A stretch of DNA of 64,000 bases from Zygnema cylindricum (GCA_037447655.1 JBBHKE010001362.1:124001-188000), one strand, 5' to 3'; shown: positions 25,466 to 38,500, counted from the stretch's first letter. Numbers and translations: made by a program. The notes: generated by a model from the letters alone, not told the origin.

Positions 25466-25682
25466 TGTACACCGTGTATCGCTATTAGTGTTAATATTTT
25501 TTTTCCGCTTGAAACATATTTTCTTCGTACACCCTTGTCAGATTATGGATCTGACGGTTTCGATTGAAAGCAAGATTCTCACTTTCCCCATCGGCGGTCT
25601 CCATGTTAAAATCGGACACATGTGAACGGAGAAAAGATGTTTAAGTGATGAAAAAAAAAACATTAATAGCGATACACGTGTA
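25466..25682. mobile_element. Family C MITE (copy 1)
   Basis: Left end TGTACACCGTGTATCGCTAT with GTTAATATTTTTTTT; right end AAAACATTAATAGCGATACA. About 217 bp and non-coding. Its twin lies at 33688-33904 in the duplicated segment; a relative with similar internal sequence is at 41048. Confidence 0.7.
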
Positions 25683-26350
25683 ATGTTCAAATGTAAAGTT
25701 CAAGACTTCAAAGTTCAAACCATAGTTCAAAAGTAGGTTAAAGTAGGCCCATACAATATGCCTATTGTACGCAAAACATACAATATGACCTTAAGACCCA
25801 TATTCATAGTTGTTCAAATCGAGCGATTTTTTCAATTTTTCCGATTGAAACGTATAATTCGTGACTTTTGAAAAAATCGCAACGTCTACTGTAAACTGAA
25901 ACTGATAATTTACGGCAAACCTGTAAAGAAATTACGGTAACTGTACTTTATTTTACGGATATGTACGAAATTCCAGAAAAAGATACGTCGTAGTTATTCA
26001 TACTTTGTGTTCAATGAACTGAACAGAAATATCACGGAACTTGTACGTTATTTCATCGAAAATGTACGGACATTTTCGAAAAGAGACGTTGAACGTCACA
26101 CTAATTTCACGCGGTAAGTTTGAAATTTGTACGGGCGTCTTCTTCAATTTTTTATGAAAGAAGCCGCCATGGAATATTGAAAACGACACCGATCACACAG
26201 ACGAAATTTCATAAAAGCTTACCTTTCCGGACATTCGAAACCAGGTAAGCCACATACGTGACGTAGCCTAATTCGACGACTCCACTACCAGTTGATGAAG
26301 GAATTCCGATACCGACATGGTGTGTGATACTGTGATATGTATTTAAATAT

Positions 26351-27689
26351 GGGAATTGCTAATCGCAGAGACGGTTTTTGCTGCGCGCAGGTAGTTCTCA
26401 TACATTGTACATTTGAAGTACAATTTCGTACAGGCTAGGTACCCTTATTTTTCTAAGTTCTATCTCTCTCACAGACTCTATCTACTATTGTACGGAGCCA
26501 ATCAGATTACACTTCCGTACACAAAAGAACAGCTGCCAGTGTAATTTCTGTACGGAGTGTTGTTTTGAAAAGATAGTTTCGTGCGTACTCGACGCGAGTT
26601 TTAATGATTAAGTACTAACTTGATTTAACGTGGAGGTTCAAATGGATTTGCGGATTGGGGGAGTAATTGTACGGATAATATTAAAGTGACGTGAAAGTCA
26701 AATTGAGTGGCGTTAACAAGCGTTGGAAATGGACGGCAGATCGCAAAGCGATCTGACGTGAAACATTACAAAGTGTGTGATTTGTAACATAATAAAACAA
26801 ACGGAATTTATGGAAAAGTACGGCAACAGTACGGCACGTCATATTTGGCAAGTGGACAATAAATCAGTTAGCGGCATTTATAGTAAAAGACGAAGTCTTG
26901 GTACGGACACGATGTAAGTGGCACGATTCCACTTCGACAAAAATGGTTTATGGTACATTTGAAGTGCGGACGGCAGCCGCCGATATACTTGGAGATTCAC
27001 ACTATTTTAAGGACGTGATTCACTCGGGGACCACAAAATGACTAAGCATCGGTAACACCTTTTTGTACGGACAAATATTTGTAAATACTTGAGAAACATC
27101 TGTTTGTAGTTTAGCGCATTATAAAATAGTATTTCACTCTTAAAGTAGTGACACGTGTAGCTCTAGGATTAGTGTAGGAATCAGTAGAGTAAGTATAACT
27201 TGTAGGACTTGCAATACTTTTAATTATCAGCTGAATTTATCAAAGTAATGGCAGACTGTTTTTCTGCATCTTTGACCTGTCAGTGTGATCACTCTGATTG
27301 ATAACTCTGATTGATATCTGGATATGAAACTTTGTGTGTATGTTCTATGATATAGAAACTATATGGTTGTGTAGTTTCATTCTGTTCTGATGTTTGTGTA
27401 GAATTCTGTGAGAGACTTAATTGGTTAGTTTGATAAGCTGTCAGCTGTTTTTAGGAAACTCTTGAGCTCATAACTTGTGGATCCCTTGGTGGATTTGGCT
27501 CTAACTTTGAGAGGTCACAGTGTTTAGGATATACTGCATACTGGTGCAGTTTCAGCTGCTTTTGGTTATTGTGGAGTAATCTGTGTTGTCTGAAACACAG
27601 CTGTTTTGAGGTAGTCTGTGGGTGTCTTCCGTGAGTAATCCATGGCTGAAATAGGCTATGGACAACACGGACATTGTACGACATGGCCT
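26351..27689. other. Repeat-derived intergenic DNA rich in GTACGG
   Basis: No gene is supported. The motif GTACGG or its inverse occurs repeatedly between 26400 and 27100. A small inverted repeat (CAGATCGCAAAGCGATCTG) lies at about 26730-26748. The right part (27100-27690) is AT-rich without recognisable structure and may be the left flank or part of the LTR that follows. Confidence 0.35.
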
Positions 27690-28366
27690 TAATGTCGACA
27701 CATGTCATATCCCGATTCGGTGAAGAAATCTCCGGAGATACCACGATCCAATGTAATTTCGCCACATGTCATCCGATGTGGCGATGACCACAAACCGCCG
27801 AAATCCTCTTCCGCGATCTCGGCGTTAATTCCGGCCGTCCGATTAAATTCACATTAAATCGTAGCCGTAATAAATACATGCGCGGTATTCGTTTCGCTTA
27901 AGAAATAAGTGCGCGGTATTCGTTACTTATCCGTACCGTAATCCGTACTTTTACATTACTGGATCTATGTCTACCGTAAAACTGTTTCAATTAAATGAAC
28001 TATCCTACGTATTGATGTTTAAGTAATTATCAAACCCTATAATAAGTAATACTATGTCTAGACTTAAAGGTTAAGGCTACCGGCTACCAAGTGCTTACCG
28101 TTGGTAGGTACCAGGATCAAATCCTTGGGTAAACACATATTCGTTTAGTAAATAACCCAACGGTAATTAAACTAATATATATATATATTTCCCGTAAACC
28201 TCTGGATAGCCTTGGTAGCCATGGCTCTAGCTTCCTCTCCAACTTCTGAGTGACTGCGACAAGTTTGAGGGTTTGGAGAGAGAAGTTAGAGGTAGACTGC
28301 CTCGGCTTCTTTCTATATTTCTATTTAGATCTAGAAAATACTTTAAACATACCATTAATTTCTACA
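27690..28366 (-). mobile_element. Copia-type LTR, minus orientation, with tRNA-like segment
   Basis: Read on the minus strand it begins TGTAGAAATTAATGG at 28366. It shares a diverged backbone with the LTR that begins TGTTGAAATTAATAG at about 57738 (GTATTTTCTAG and CATGGCT landmarks in the same order). Both carry a tRNA-like stretch; here, on the plus strand at 28080-28140, it has a weak box-B match (GGATCAAATCC). The left boundary is uncertain. The 28366 end abuts Ty3 coding sequence directly with no Copia polypurine tract, so this looks like a solo or truncated LTR inserted in, or recombined with, the Ty3 element. Confidence 0.5.
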
Positions 28367-28367
28367 C

Positions 28368-29825
28368 GGATTTACAAATGCGCCGGCGACTTTTATGCAT
28401 CTGATGAACTCCATCTTTCGGCAATATCTGGATACGTTTGTAATCGTCTTTCTAGACGACATCTTGGTGTATAGCCAAACATTGGAGGATCACATGAAGC
28501 ACCTACGGACGGTCCTACAAGTCCTTCGGGAAAATAAGTTGTACGCAAAGAGGAGTAAATGTGACTTCTTGAAGGATAAAATTGATTTTCTGGGCCATGT
28601 GGTGAGCCGGGACGGAATCGCAGTGGATCCGAACAAAACGAGGGCATTGAAGGAGTGGCAGCAGCCGGGGAATATTACGGAATTATGGAGCTTTTTGGGA
28701 TTATGCTCCTACTATCAACGTTTCGTCAAAGGTATCGCAAAAATCGTTGCACCACTCACGGAATTACTCAAGAATGACGTGCCCTACGAGTGGAAATCGG
28801 CGCAAGGGGCAGCCTTTAACACGCTAAAGGAGCAGTTGATTACCGCCCCTGTGTTAGCTGTTCCCGATGCGGACTTACCTTGGACGATAATTACAGACGC
28901 GAGCGATACGGCTATTGGAGCGATCCTTATACAAGATCAAGGAAAAGGCCTACAACCCATTGCCTACGATAGTCAAAAACTAAAGGAAGCAGAGCTTAAC
29001 TGGGCCACCCATGAAAAGGATACAATTGCGATCGGAAATGCGCTTGAGGTGTGGAAATGTTACTTTCAAGGGAAGCGGATCACAGTTATCATGGATCACC
29101 ACGCCCTACAGTACCTGCAAACACAGCCGAAGTTGTCCAAGAAACAAGTGCGATGGATGACGTTTCTTCAGACCTTCGGGCCGGAACTTGTCATTGAGTA
29201 TAAGCCGGGCAAGATGAACCCGACAGATGCGCTGTCGAGAAGACCCGGAGTGGCTGCGCCAGTGGCGGAGCAACGATCGCAAGCATCGCAGGATGTAAAC
29301 GTAAGCTCGCTAAAAAAGAACACCGCAACGTCGGATGGAGCGCAATATCCGAAACTAGCGCAGTCACTTGTACGGTGCAAGTAGACGAGCAGTGGCTAAG
29401 TAGGATCAAGGCCGCTTACGACAAAGACGAGATAATGAAGGAACTTATTCCACGGAAGATATTAATCCGAACCGCCAATGGTATGTGGCGGTACAGACCG
29501 GGTCAGACAACACGACTTTACGTTCCAACAAATACGGAGTTACGTCATGTGATACTTAAAATGAGTCATGACGAGCCGCTCCGTGGACATTTTGGGCGGG
29601 ATAAAACAACCGCATGTGTCGCTGAGGCGTATTACTGGCCGAACATGACTCGCGATATTGCGGAGTATGTCCGGATGTGTGACTCATGTAATAGGAACAA
29701 ATCAGAATCGGGACAACAAGGTCTGTTACAACCCCTTCCCATACTATCTGTTCCTTGGGAGGCGATCTTGATGGATTTCATCGTAGCTCTCCCGCTAACT
29801 AAGGAGGGCTATGACTCAATCTTCG
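28368..29825 (+). mobile_element. Ty3-type pol fragment (RT, RNase H, integrase start)
   Basis: Coding begins inside reverse transcriptase at GFTNAPATF (28368). The catalytic FLDD is intact, followed by [10 protein letters not shown]. RNase H follows ([20 protein letters not shown]). A frameshift near 29375 moves the frame into the integrase zinc finger (RGHFGRDKT, then MCDSCNRNK) and the start of the core (PWEAILMDFIVALPL, ending at GYDSI). There is no gag, protease or 5' RT, and the integrase core is cut at about 29815-29830, where Copia sequence begins. It cannot be functional. Confidence 0.9.
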
Positions 29826-30993
29826 GAAGAAGAGGTTTATATGAAGGTACCTAAAGGAGTGACGTCATGGGAAGGCACGATATGGCGTTTTCGCAAATCG
29901 CTCTACGGATTGAAGCAGGCGCCTCGCACTTGGTATCTACGCCTACACAAAGTTCTTTTGGACTTTGGTTTCGCACGTACGATTTCGGATTATGGCGTAT
30001 ACCTGAAAGGATAAGGAATGGATCAAATTATATTTTCATTGTACGTCAATGATTTCTTGATGGCGTCAGATAGTTTGGAACGTATACGCGAATTGAAAGC
30101 GTACCTACGTCAACATTTCAAAGTGACTGATCTTGGCGAAGTAAAATATATTTTGGGGATCGAAGTCATTCGTAATATTAAGTTAAGTCAGGCGCAATAT
30201 TGTAAAGAGGTATTAGCGTGATTTCATGCTGGACGCAGAACCAATTTTGACGCCTATGGACGCAAAAAGTCAATTGCGAAAGTTTGAGGAAGAAGCGACG
30301 GTAGACGTACCGTACGACGAAGCGATTGGGAGTTTAATGTACCTAAGTGTTGGTACGCGGCCCGATATTTCGGCGGCCGTTTCAATCCTAAGTCGATACT
30401 GTCAAGCACCAAAGAAATCGCATTGGGAGGCCGTCAAGCGTATATTTCGATACTTGGCGGGTACTATCGATATCGGTCTTGTATTCAAATCTAAAAGCAA
30501 ATCGTTGGAGTGTGTCGGATATTGCGACGCCAATTGGGGGGGAGATTTCGATTCGGGAAAATCAACGTCCGGATACGCGTTCGTGTTTGGTGGAGCGGCG
30601 ATCTCGTGCAGTTCACGTCTACAACCAACCGTGACACTAAGTTCAACGGAGGCCGAGTATATGGCGGGGTGCCACGCAAGCAGGGCGTCAGTATGGATAA
30701 TGGAAATGTTAAGTGAACTTGGATTTTCGATTGGATGTTTGAAAATTTTCACGAATAGTATGAGTTCGATTGTGAAAATTCCCGTATTTCACAAGCGCAC
30801 TAAACATATGCGGATTCAATGACATTTCGTACGAAATTTGGTAGCGGCAAAAGAAATGGAATTTTTGTATATATCGACACTTGAGGAAGCTGCCTATATG
30901 CTTACTAAGGCGGCGACGTTTGATGTACTTTTAAGAGGAAGACCTAAATTAGGGTTGCTGTGATATAGACAATTATTCAATGAAGAGGGGGAA
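29826..30993 (+). mobile_element. Copia-type pol fragment (RT and RNase H), decayed
   Basis: Three collinear frames (about 29811-30014, 30018-30221, 30226-30822), separated by stops, encode the 3' half of a Copia pol. Motifs are KSLYGLKQAPRTWY, then YVND where the family has YVDD (a catalytic Asp is lost), LGEVKYILGIE, and RNase H motifs YCDANWGGD, STSGYAF and SSTEAEYMA. A polypurine tract (GAAGAGGGGGAA) lies just before the LTR at 30994. The 5' half of the element is absent, replaced by Ty3 sequence. Confidence 0.88.
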
Positions 30994-31481
30994 TGTTACG
31001 AGTCATTGAAATAATCGTACGCGCGCGGAATCGGTTCGATTTCAAAGGACTGTACTTTCTAGAATGTATCGAAAGTACTATGACCTACGTTTCGATAAAG
31101 TTCTGTTTGTTTCGCGAAATATATTTTTCGTTTCGTTTCACGTCTAGAATTGTCGTACGTCTAGTTTAGCACGATAGTACTTTTAGATTTGTCTAGTACT
31201 TTCGTTTTGGCTTGTCGTTTTGCAATGTTTGAGTACTTAGTGAAATATTGAGTGTTCTAGTCTAATCTGCTGACAGGTGGCAGATTTCTAGATGGTTTCT
31301 TGGCGGCGCACGCTTACACGTGTCGCGCCATTGCTAGTGTGTTATTTAAGGGTAACCAAGGACTTGTGTAAAATCAATCAACAATCAATTGGAGATGTAT
31401 TTGGAGGAATAGAAGAGATAGAAAAAAAATTGTAATTTCGGTTTTATATTAATGTGAAAATATTTCCGAAAATTCTCTTCA
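30994..31481 (+). mobile_element. Probable 3' LTR of the Copia fragment
   Basis: It starts TGTTACGAGTCATTG directly after the polypurine tract and contains a TATTTAAG promoter-like motif at about 31343. The right end is not certain; TTCTCTTCA at about 31481 is a candidate CA terminus. No 5' LTR partner is in the window. Confidence 0.5.
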
Positions 31482-32672
31482 ATGTTGATTCAATGTTGTG
31501 CAATATGAATTCTTCTGCTGCTTTAATTATTTATTAGTGAGCTCTGAGTGTATTATCGATCCTTTCATAGTCTTTCTTTTTTGCGTTCTAAACCTCAGGG
31601 GAGGAAATACCATTGCCATACTTGGAAGAGTTGTCGGAGGAGTTACCTCTTTGTTCCTTATTAAAGGTTTATTTATTTTCTTCTACCTCCAAAATAAAAA
31701 GAAAGAAAATGGTTTTGTAAAACCTTACATTGAACCTGGTGAGAACCCCGGACTTTGTAAACCATTGTTACACCAGAAAGTATTGTCAAATTATAATTGG
31801 TTGGGAATATATTAACTTCAAATTTTTTTGATTGGGTGTATGTAACTACTTGTTCCTAAAAGACAATATTTATATTATATGTTGACAGCATTAATGGCTA
31901 TTCTAATGTTTTTTGAAATATAAAAATGGTAATTTTGCTGCAATTGATTTTTGTTTCTTTTAGCATAATTTTGCAATTTTAACTGAAATTTTGCTTTACA
32001 AAATTGAATTTATCGATTACATATGCAATTTTGATATTTTTAATTGTATTTTGCCGGTTCTAACTCACATCTTTTAATTTATAAATTGTGATCCTAGCTG
32101 AAATCTTGCAACCTGAGATGAAATTTCTGTAATTTTAACATAAAATATGCAATTCTAAATTGATTTTTGCAGTTGTCGCACAACAGTCAGTTGTTGACAC
32201 ACAGTCGTCGACAATTTTAGTGTAAATTGCAATAGTTACCTTCATTGCAGATAGTTTAACAAATTAATTCCAAGAAAAGTTTGGGGGTGAATAAAATTCT
32301 CATATGTCAATTGCTATTCGAATAACATGAAAGGATGTATAAAATCGATCTTTTCATTTAGAACATTTTTGGCAAATGTTTGTCATGATCAGAATAGTAA
32401 AGAGTGGGCTTATCAGGTTTCTTTTCATATTTTCTAGTGTTTTATTTTATTGAATGTCACTATTTTAGAATGAAAATGTATTTAGGTACTTTTCTTTTAC
32501 CAGGTTACAATAACTAATTCCTTGGTCTTTTAGGTATACATTTTTTGTCTGAAAGTGTATCTAGTATGTCTTTTTCGATAGAGTACTTCGTGTAATGTTC
32601 TTTTGTACTTTTCAGGTTATGAGGATATTGGGGTATCCATGTCGTACCATACACGCAAGAAGTTTTAAAAAC
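31482..32672. other. AT-rich intergenic DNA
   Basis: No gene, TIR or LTR signature was seen. Between 31930 and 32230 short phrases of the type CAATTTT and GAAATTTTGC recur irregularly (cryptic simplicity). An open frame at 31498-31815 has no recognisable product. Confidence 0.4.
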
Positions 32673-33442
32673 TAAGGGTAACCTTCCATCAGGCGAAAAG
32701 TGGGGTTGTTTACTGGAGAAAGTACCCTTCCGTACTAGGCCGTACTATTTTTATTTTTTTTTACAAAAGATGTTTACTAAAAATTCGTTGAGATTCTTCC
32801 GACTTCTTGGAGAAAAATACCACCGTCCGATTTTCAATTTTCGACGCAAACGCTTCTTCTTTCTAGTACGTAGCTAGTCTCCTCCGACTGTCCTCGGGAG
32901 GAGAGTTTGTGATTACTGGACGCGTGTTTTGGTCCACTTGTAAAGTCAGATTCGATCCACGACATACGTGAAGCAATAAACTTACATGTGGCAAATGGAG
33001 TGTACCGTGTGACATCAAAGCCAGCCTGTTCGACGACAAAAAAAACTTGGTTGTAGGACATCTTGTGACGTCTCTTTCATAAATGTACAATACAGCGATT
33101 CACATACAAATGGTACATTCTAGGACATTTGTACAAACTTTAATTTTGCAACGGTTTTCGTGGCCGTTGATACCACAACAACCCTAAGAACGTTCAGATT
33201 GTACATTAGCGTGACGCTACTAGATATTTTAATCGGCGTCTGCCCGTACACATACGCAGCTGCGATTTTGTCCTTTTGGAAATGATGATTATTCCCGGGC
33301 GGCTCAACAGGTCCTACGTGGTACCAATCGCAATCTAACACCTCATTCACTGGCACGACCTGATGGAAGGGTGTTACAAATATTACTGCCAGTAAACGTG
33401 TTCGTACGATTACTGGGAACGCCTGATGGAAGGTTACCCTTA
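32673..33442. mobile_element. TIR element, family B, copy 2
   Basis: Termini TAAGGGTAACCTTCCATCAG (left) and CTGATGGAAGGTTACCCTTA (right) are exact inverses, 770 bp apart. The minus-strand frame that is continuous in copy 1 is broken here into pieces (33061-32834, 33356-33120). Confidence 0.75.
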
Positions 33443-34580
33443 TTCAGTATCAATATAGGCCAATTACTTGTGCGCAAGTGCTTTTCTGACACGTGGGCTC
33501 TTGTGATCATACGTTTGAAAAGCAATTCAAATTTTCATTGACTTTTTTTCGTACATTATTCGGTACAAGACAAGACACTGCTAGAACTTCCATAAAGGTG
33601 CCACTTTTCAGTCTCAGAGAGGATCTTTTTAGTGGCGGACTCACGCGGCATAGTAAAATTGGCTAATTCTACAGGTCGCTACAGAACTGTACACCGTGTA
33701 TCGCTATTAGTGTTAATATTTTTTTTCCGCTTGAAACATATTTTCTTCGTACACCCTTGTCAGATTATGGATCTGACGGTTTCGATTGAAAGCAAGATTC
33801 TCACTTTCCCCATCGGCGGTCTCCATGTTAAAATCGGACACATGTGAACGGAGAAAAGATGTTTAAGTGATGAAAAAAAAAACATTAATAGCGATACACG
33901 TGTAATGTTCAAATGTAAAGTTCAAGACTTCAAAGTTCAAACCATAGTTCAAAAGTAGGTTAAAGTAGGCCCATACAATATGCCTATTGTACGCAAAACA
34001 TACAATATGACCTTAAGACCCATATTCATAGTTGTTCAAATCGAGCGATTTTTTCAATTTTTCCGATTGAAACGTATAATTCGTGACTTTTGAAAAAATC
34101 GCAACGTCTACTGTAAACTGAAACTGATAATTTACGGCAAACCTGTAAAGAAATTACGGTAACTGTACTTTATTTTACGGATATGTACGAAATTCCAGAA
34201 AAAGATACGTCGTAGTTATTCATACTTTGTGTTCAATGAACTGAACAGAAATATCACGGAACTTGTACGTTATTTCATCGAAAATGTACGGACATTTTCG
34301 AAAAGAGACGTTGAACGTCACACTAATTTCACGCGTAAAGTTTGAAAATTGTACGGGCCTCTTCTTCAATTTTTTTTGAAAGAAGCCGCCATTAAATATT
34401 GAAAATTTATACCTGTCAGATAGGCTCAGAGTGACGGAATTTGATAAAAGTTTACATTTGCGGACGTTTGAACCCGGTTATGCCACACAGGTGGAATAGC
34501 CTATTTTGGACGTCTCCACTGCCAGTTGATGAAGGAGTTCCAAATCACTCATAGAGTGTGATATCTAATTAAACATTTTT
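32673..34580. repeat. Large duplicated segment, copy 2
   Basis: Direct repeat of 24413-26350, about 8.2 kb downstream. The identity is high up to about 34400 and lower afterwards. It includes the family B element, a family C MITE (33688-33904) and the left end of a family A element. Confidence 0.85.
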
Positions 34581-34800
34581 AATATTTTACCGCTCATTTA
34601 ACGAGAAAAACTTGCAAACTGCGCTATATGTATAAGTTTTTTTTTTCCATGTACGGAATAGTACGGAAAGAAATTCATTAACGATTTTTAACGATTTGTT
34701 CAAAAGGTTCAATGCGTTCGTTGCGTATAATTCGTCGCGATTGGTACGTTCGCACTAATCGCCGTGAACAACTATGTAAAAACGCCTACTCTTGAACTAT
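33944..34800. mobile_element. TIR element, family A (857 bp)
   Basis: Left terminus ATAGTTCAAAAGTAGGT and right terminus GCCTACTCTTGAACTAT are inverse with one mismatch. The interior is shared with 25724-26350 and, in inverted orientation, with 9110-9450. Confidence 0.7.
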
Positions 34801-35592
34801 GCTTTACAGTCCTTTGAATTTGTTGCACGCTAAAGTTCTCGACAGCACCTTTAAATCCAAAATACACATGCCACGTGTCAATGCTGTCCGTCAAACCTTC
34901 TCCAACTTGCGCACTCAGCAACGAGATCCCGCCGGACTGCCGAATAAAACAATGATTCTGTCTTCTGTCATATGAGACTCGGCGCTGAGGGTTAAACGCT
35001 GAGAGCCCTTCGTTTGCATGTCGCATGCAAACGATGCTAGCGAATCACGAGATTCTATTTGTCGCATTATTTGTTTAAAATGAATAGTGCTCGCGAGTTC
35101 GTTAACTTTTAGCCCTAACGAAGGGGCGCTTCGTGACAGCGGCGTTTTATCCTCACCCACAACAATTACGCCAGCCGGCGACGCCGTACAATCCGCCAAT
35201 TCGCAGCGCACCGAAAGGTTTTGTCGCATGGGAAATGTGACGCGGCGAAGGCGCTTTGTTGCAGTGCGACGATAACTTTGTCGCCCGTCGACAATTGTCA
35301 CCGGACCGACCTACGACTAGGTCGTTTCGGCGCGCAGCAAATTGAACGTACAAGTTTGTAACCATCCAGTTCGCTTTCTATAAATGGGGAACGCGAGAGA
35401 AGCTAAGGGAAACCAACAACTGCACTTCTATTTAATTCCTGCTTAGAGCTTGGGATTTCTCTTCCTTTTGGAGTTTTATTTTCTTCTATTTACTTTCATT
35501 TGGTGACTAAATTCATTGGGATTCACCTTTTTTTTTGGAAAAAAGGTTTTTAATATCGACTTTGAGACCAATTTGTAAGGACTTTGACAACT
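34801..35592 (+). promoter_or_regulatory. Promoter and 5' UTR of the expansin-CBM49 gene
   Basis: A TATA box (TATAAATG) lies at 35379-35386, about 210 bp before the ATG at 35593. The predicted transcription start is near 35410. The upstream 34900-35340 is GC-richer than its surroundings, with repeated GTCGC/GCGAC phrases. No upstream ATG appears between 35410 and 35593. Confidence 0.55.
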
Positions 35593-38500
35593 ATGGATAC
35601 TCAAAGGTTTATGGCATGGCGGTTTTTGGGTTTCTTGTTGCCAATAGCTATTTTCCACGTGGCAGTTTGCCATGGAGCTTATGGCGGTCTTGCCGGAACT
35701 TCCCAGGCCACGTGGTATGGAGAAGTACAAGGGGATGGGACAGATGGTGAGTCAATACCTCTCTCTCTCTTTCTCCCTCTCTCTCTCCTTTCTCTCTCTC
35801 CCTCTCTCTCTCTCCCTCTCTCTCACTCTCTCTCTTCTCTCTCACTCTTCCTCTCCTCTCTCAATTTTGAAATGTTCAAATTCCTAATCCCTAAATTTTA
35901 CTGCCATTTTATGCTCTCTCTCTCCCTTCGTCTTATTCTCCAATTCATGTCACTCACTCCCGTGTTCTGTTTTGTCTTTTCTGTTACTTTCTATCCCATT
36001 CAATTCTGTTCCATTCCGTTCCATTCTGTTTGGTTTTTCCGTTTTTTCGTTATCTCCAGCGGGAGCCTGCGGCTATGGTGCTCTCTCTCTCACTCCGTAC
36101 AAAGCCATTATTGTGGCTGGGAGTGCTCCTCTATATCAAAATGGTTTGGGATGTGGATCATGCTACCAGGTCAGTTCAGTTCAACGGAAATCGGACACAT
36201 GGAACTCTTTGTTTTGGATGTCATATCTGTTTCGCATCCCGGTTCAGTTTGTTTCTGTTTCTTTTCTGTTTTTTTCCTTTTCTGTTTTGTTTTTTTTTTT
36301 CGTTTACGCGTCGGATTTTTTTCAGTATCCGTAACTTCGCCTTTTCACTCCTTCTATTTGTTTCTTTATTTCTTTCCGTTATTTATCTATTGGTACAGGT
36401 TAAGTGCACAAATGCTCTCTGCTCATCTACGTCTGTCACCGTAGTCGTGACAGATCTCTGCCCGGGAGGCGATTTTTGCGGCGGAGGAAAAACTCATTTT
36501 GATTTGAGTGGAACGGCTTTCGGGGCTCTCGCTCTCCCTGGAAAAGAAAATGCTCTGAGAGCGGTTGGGGTTTTGGATATTTCTTATGAAAGGTATTTTA
36601 TTTCTTTGTTTATTTTTTTGCTTTTTTTTTCGGGCTTTTTTTTTGACTTTTTTTGGTAATTTTAGGATACATTTCAGACATATTCCGGATATCTTTGGCT
36701 ATCTTTTGGATATCTTTGGATTCTTTTTGGGTGATTTTTTTTTTTAAGTTTTCTCGGCACTTTAGGATTGTATCAGAAAGGGAATATAAAACATAAGAAC
36801 TTCACTCAAAAGAAGTACAAAAACGGTGTTGCAGATCTCCTTGTCCCTATGCCTCTAGTTCCCTGTCTTTACGGATTCTTCCCGGCTTCAACTCGTTCTA
36901 TGTCGGACTCGTTCCGTTGGGAGGCAACGGTCCCGGATCCGTCTCATCTGTTGCTTTCAAACAGGTGAAGGAAGCTTCCTCGCAGCTTCTTTGTACTTTT
37001 TCCTTTTCAAACTTTCTTTGGGAATCTCTTTTCTTCTTACAAAACTGTTTTGGATCTTACTTAGGGAGCTTCATTGCAATTTTTCCGTTTTTGGAAGCTT
37101 CCTTGCAGCTTCTTTAGGACTTTATTCTTCAGGGGTTTACCTTTCCAGCCTTTTTTTGAGGAAGCTCAATTATTCATCCTTCAAGTTTTTACTCCCTCTT
37201 TCTCTCTCTCTCGCTCTCTCTCTTTCTTTTGTTTTTTTGTCAGGCAAATTCTGCTGTTTTCACAACCCTGACAAAGGACTGGGGGGCGTCCTTCTTCCTC
37301 CTCTCCTCCTCCCCCCTCTCCGGCCCTTTTACCGTCAAATTGACCGCAAGCGCCACCGGTAAAGAAATAATACTAAAAATGTGCATAAAAGAAAAGTAGA
37401 TTGAAATATGAGTGTGGATACAAATGTAATTGTGGTTGCAACTTCAAATGTAAACCTGAATGTAAATGTAAACACAACTGTAACTGTTTACTGTAAATGT
37501 AACGAGAACTTGAACTGAAACCGGAACAGAAAATTTTAACTGGAACTGGAACTAGAACTGAAACTAGAATTGTAACTGTAAATTCAGCTTTATATGTAGC
37601 TGTACTCGAAAATAGAAAAAAGACACAAACGTACAAACTTTCCACACCACTTATCTGTAGAATTTCAATAGTTTTTTCTTCCTTTTCTGTTACTTTTTCA
37701 GTTGCAGTTTTTGGAATTCCATTCCCATTTCACATTCACTTCCAGTTGAAAATTTTAATTTTATTGGAATTATGAGCCAGAGAATCAATTTCAACTTGAA
37801 CTGCAAAAATTAATTTCAATTGCAATAGCAGGAAAACCAGTTTCAATTTCAGTTGGAATTTGATTTTCAGTCCAAATTTTAGTTTCAATTCCAATCTCAA
37901 TTTTTAGTACGAGTTTCAAATCCAATTCCGATTCCAGTTTTGATTTCAATCTCAGTTTCAATTGCAGTTTCGATGTAATTTCCAGTTCATTTTCAGTGTC
38001 CAGTCTCAATTTCAACTACTCATCCACTATAATTATCCAGTTTCAGTATTTATAATTTCTAACAGAATTCCCACATGGAACAACTGGCAGGTGAGATCAT
38101 CACATGTCCAAAAACAATTCCGTCGACTTTTACAGCGGGGACTTTGTACGATTGTGGAGCACAATTTTCTTCGGGAGGAACAAGTTCCCAAATTACACCT
38201 ACTTTACCTGATCCCTCTCCTCCTCCATCCTCTCCTCCTCCTACATCCTTTCCTCCTCCTACATCCTCTCCTCCTACATCCTCTCCTTCTCCATCCTCTC
38301 CTCCTCTCTCCTCTCCTCCTCCTACGTCCTCCCCTCCCCCACCACCCTCTCCTCCTCTCTCCTCTCCTCCTCCATCCTCTCCTCCTCCATCCTCTCCTCC
38401 TCCTTCATCCTTTCCTCCTCCTACCTCCTCTCCTCCTACCTCCTCCCCTTCTCCATCCTCTCCTCCTCTCTCCTCTCCTCCTCCTAGGTCCTCCTCTCCC

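Larger units (their letters stand above)
24413..26350. repeat. Large duplicated segment, copy 1 (about 1.9 kb)
   Basis: It is nearly identical base by base to 32673-34400, in the same orientation. The same order of a family B element, a family C MITE (25466-25682) and the left end of a family A element (from 25724) is kept in both. Beyond about 26160 the match continues to about 26350/34580 but is clearly more diverged. The family A right terminus seen in copy 2 at 34800 is missing here. Confidence 0.85.

Noticed and set aside
35584-36444. A 286-codon frame reading from expansin exon 1 through the CT repeat
   Set aside because: Intron read-through. The exon 1 donor at 35747 and the acceptor at 36059 restore the GACGYG motif.
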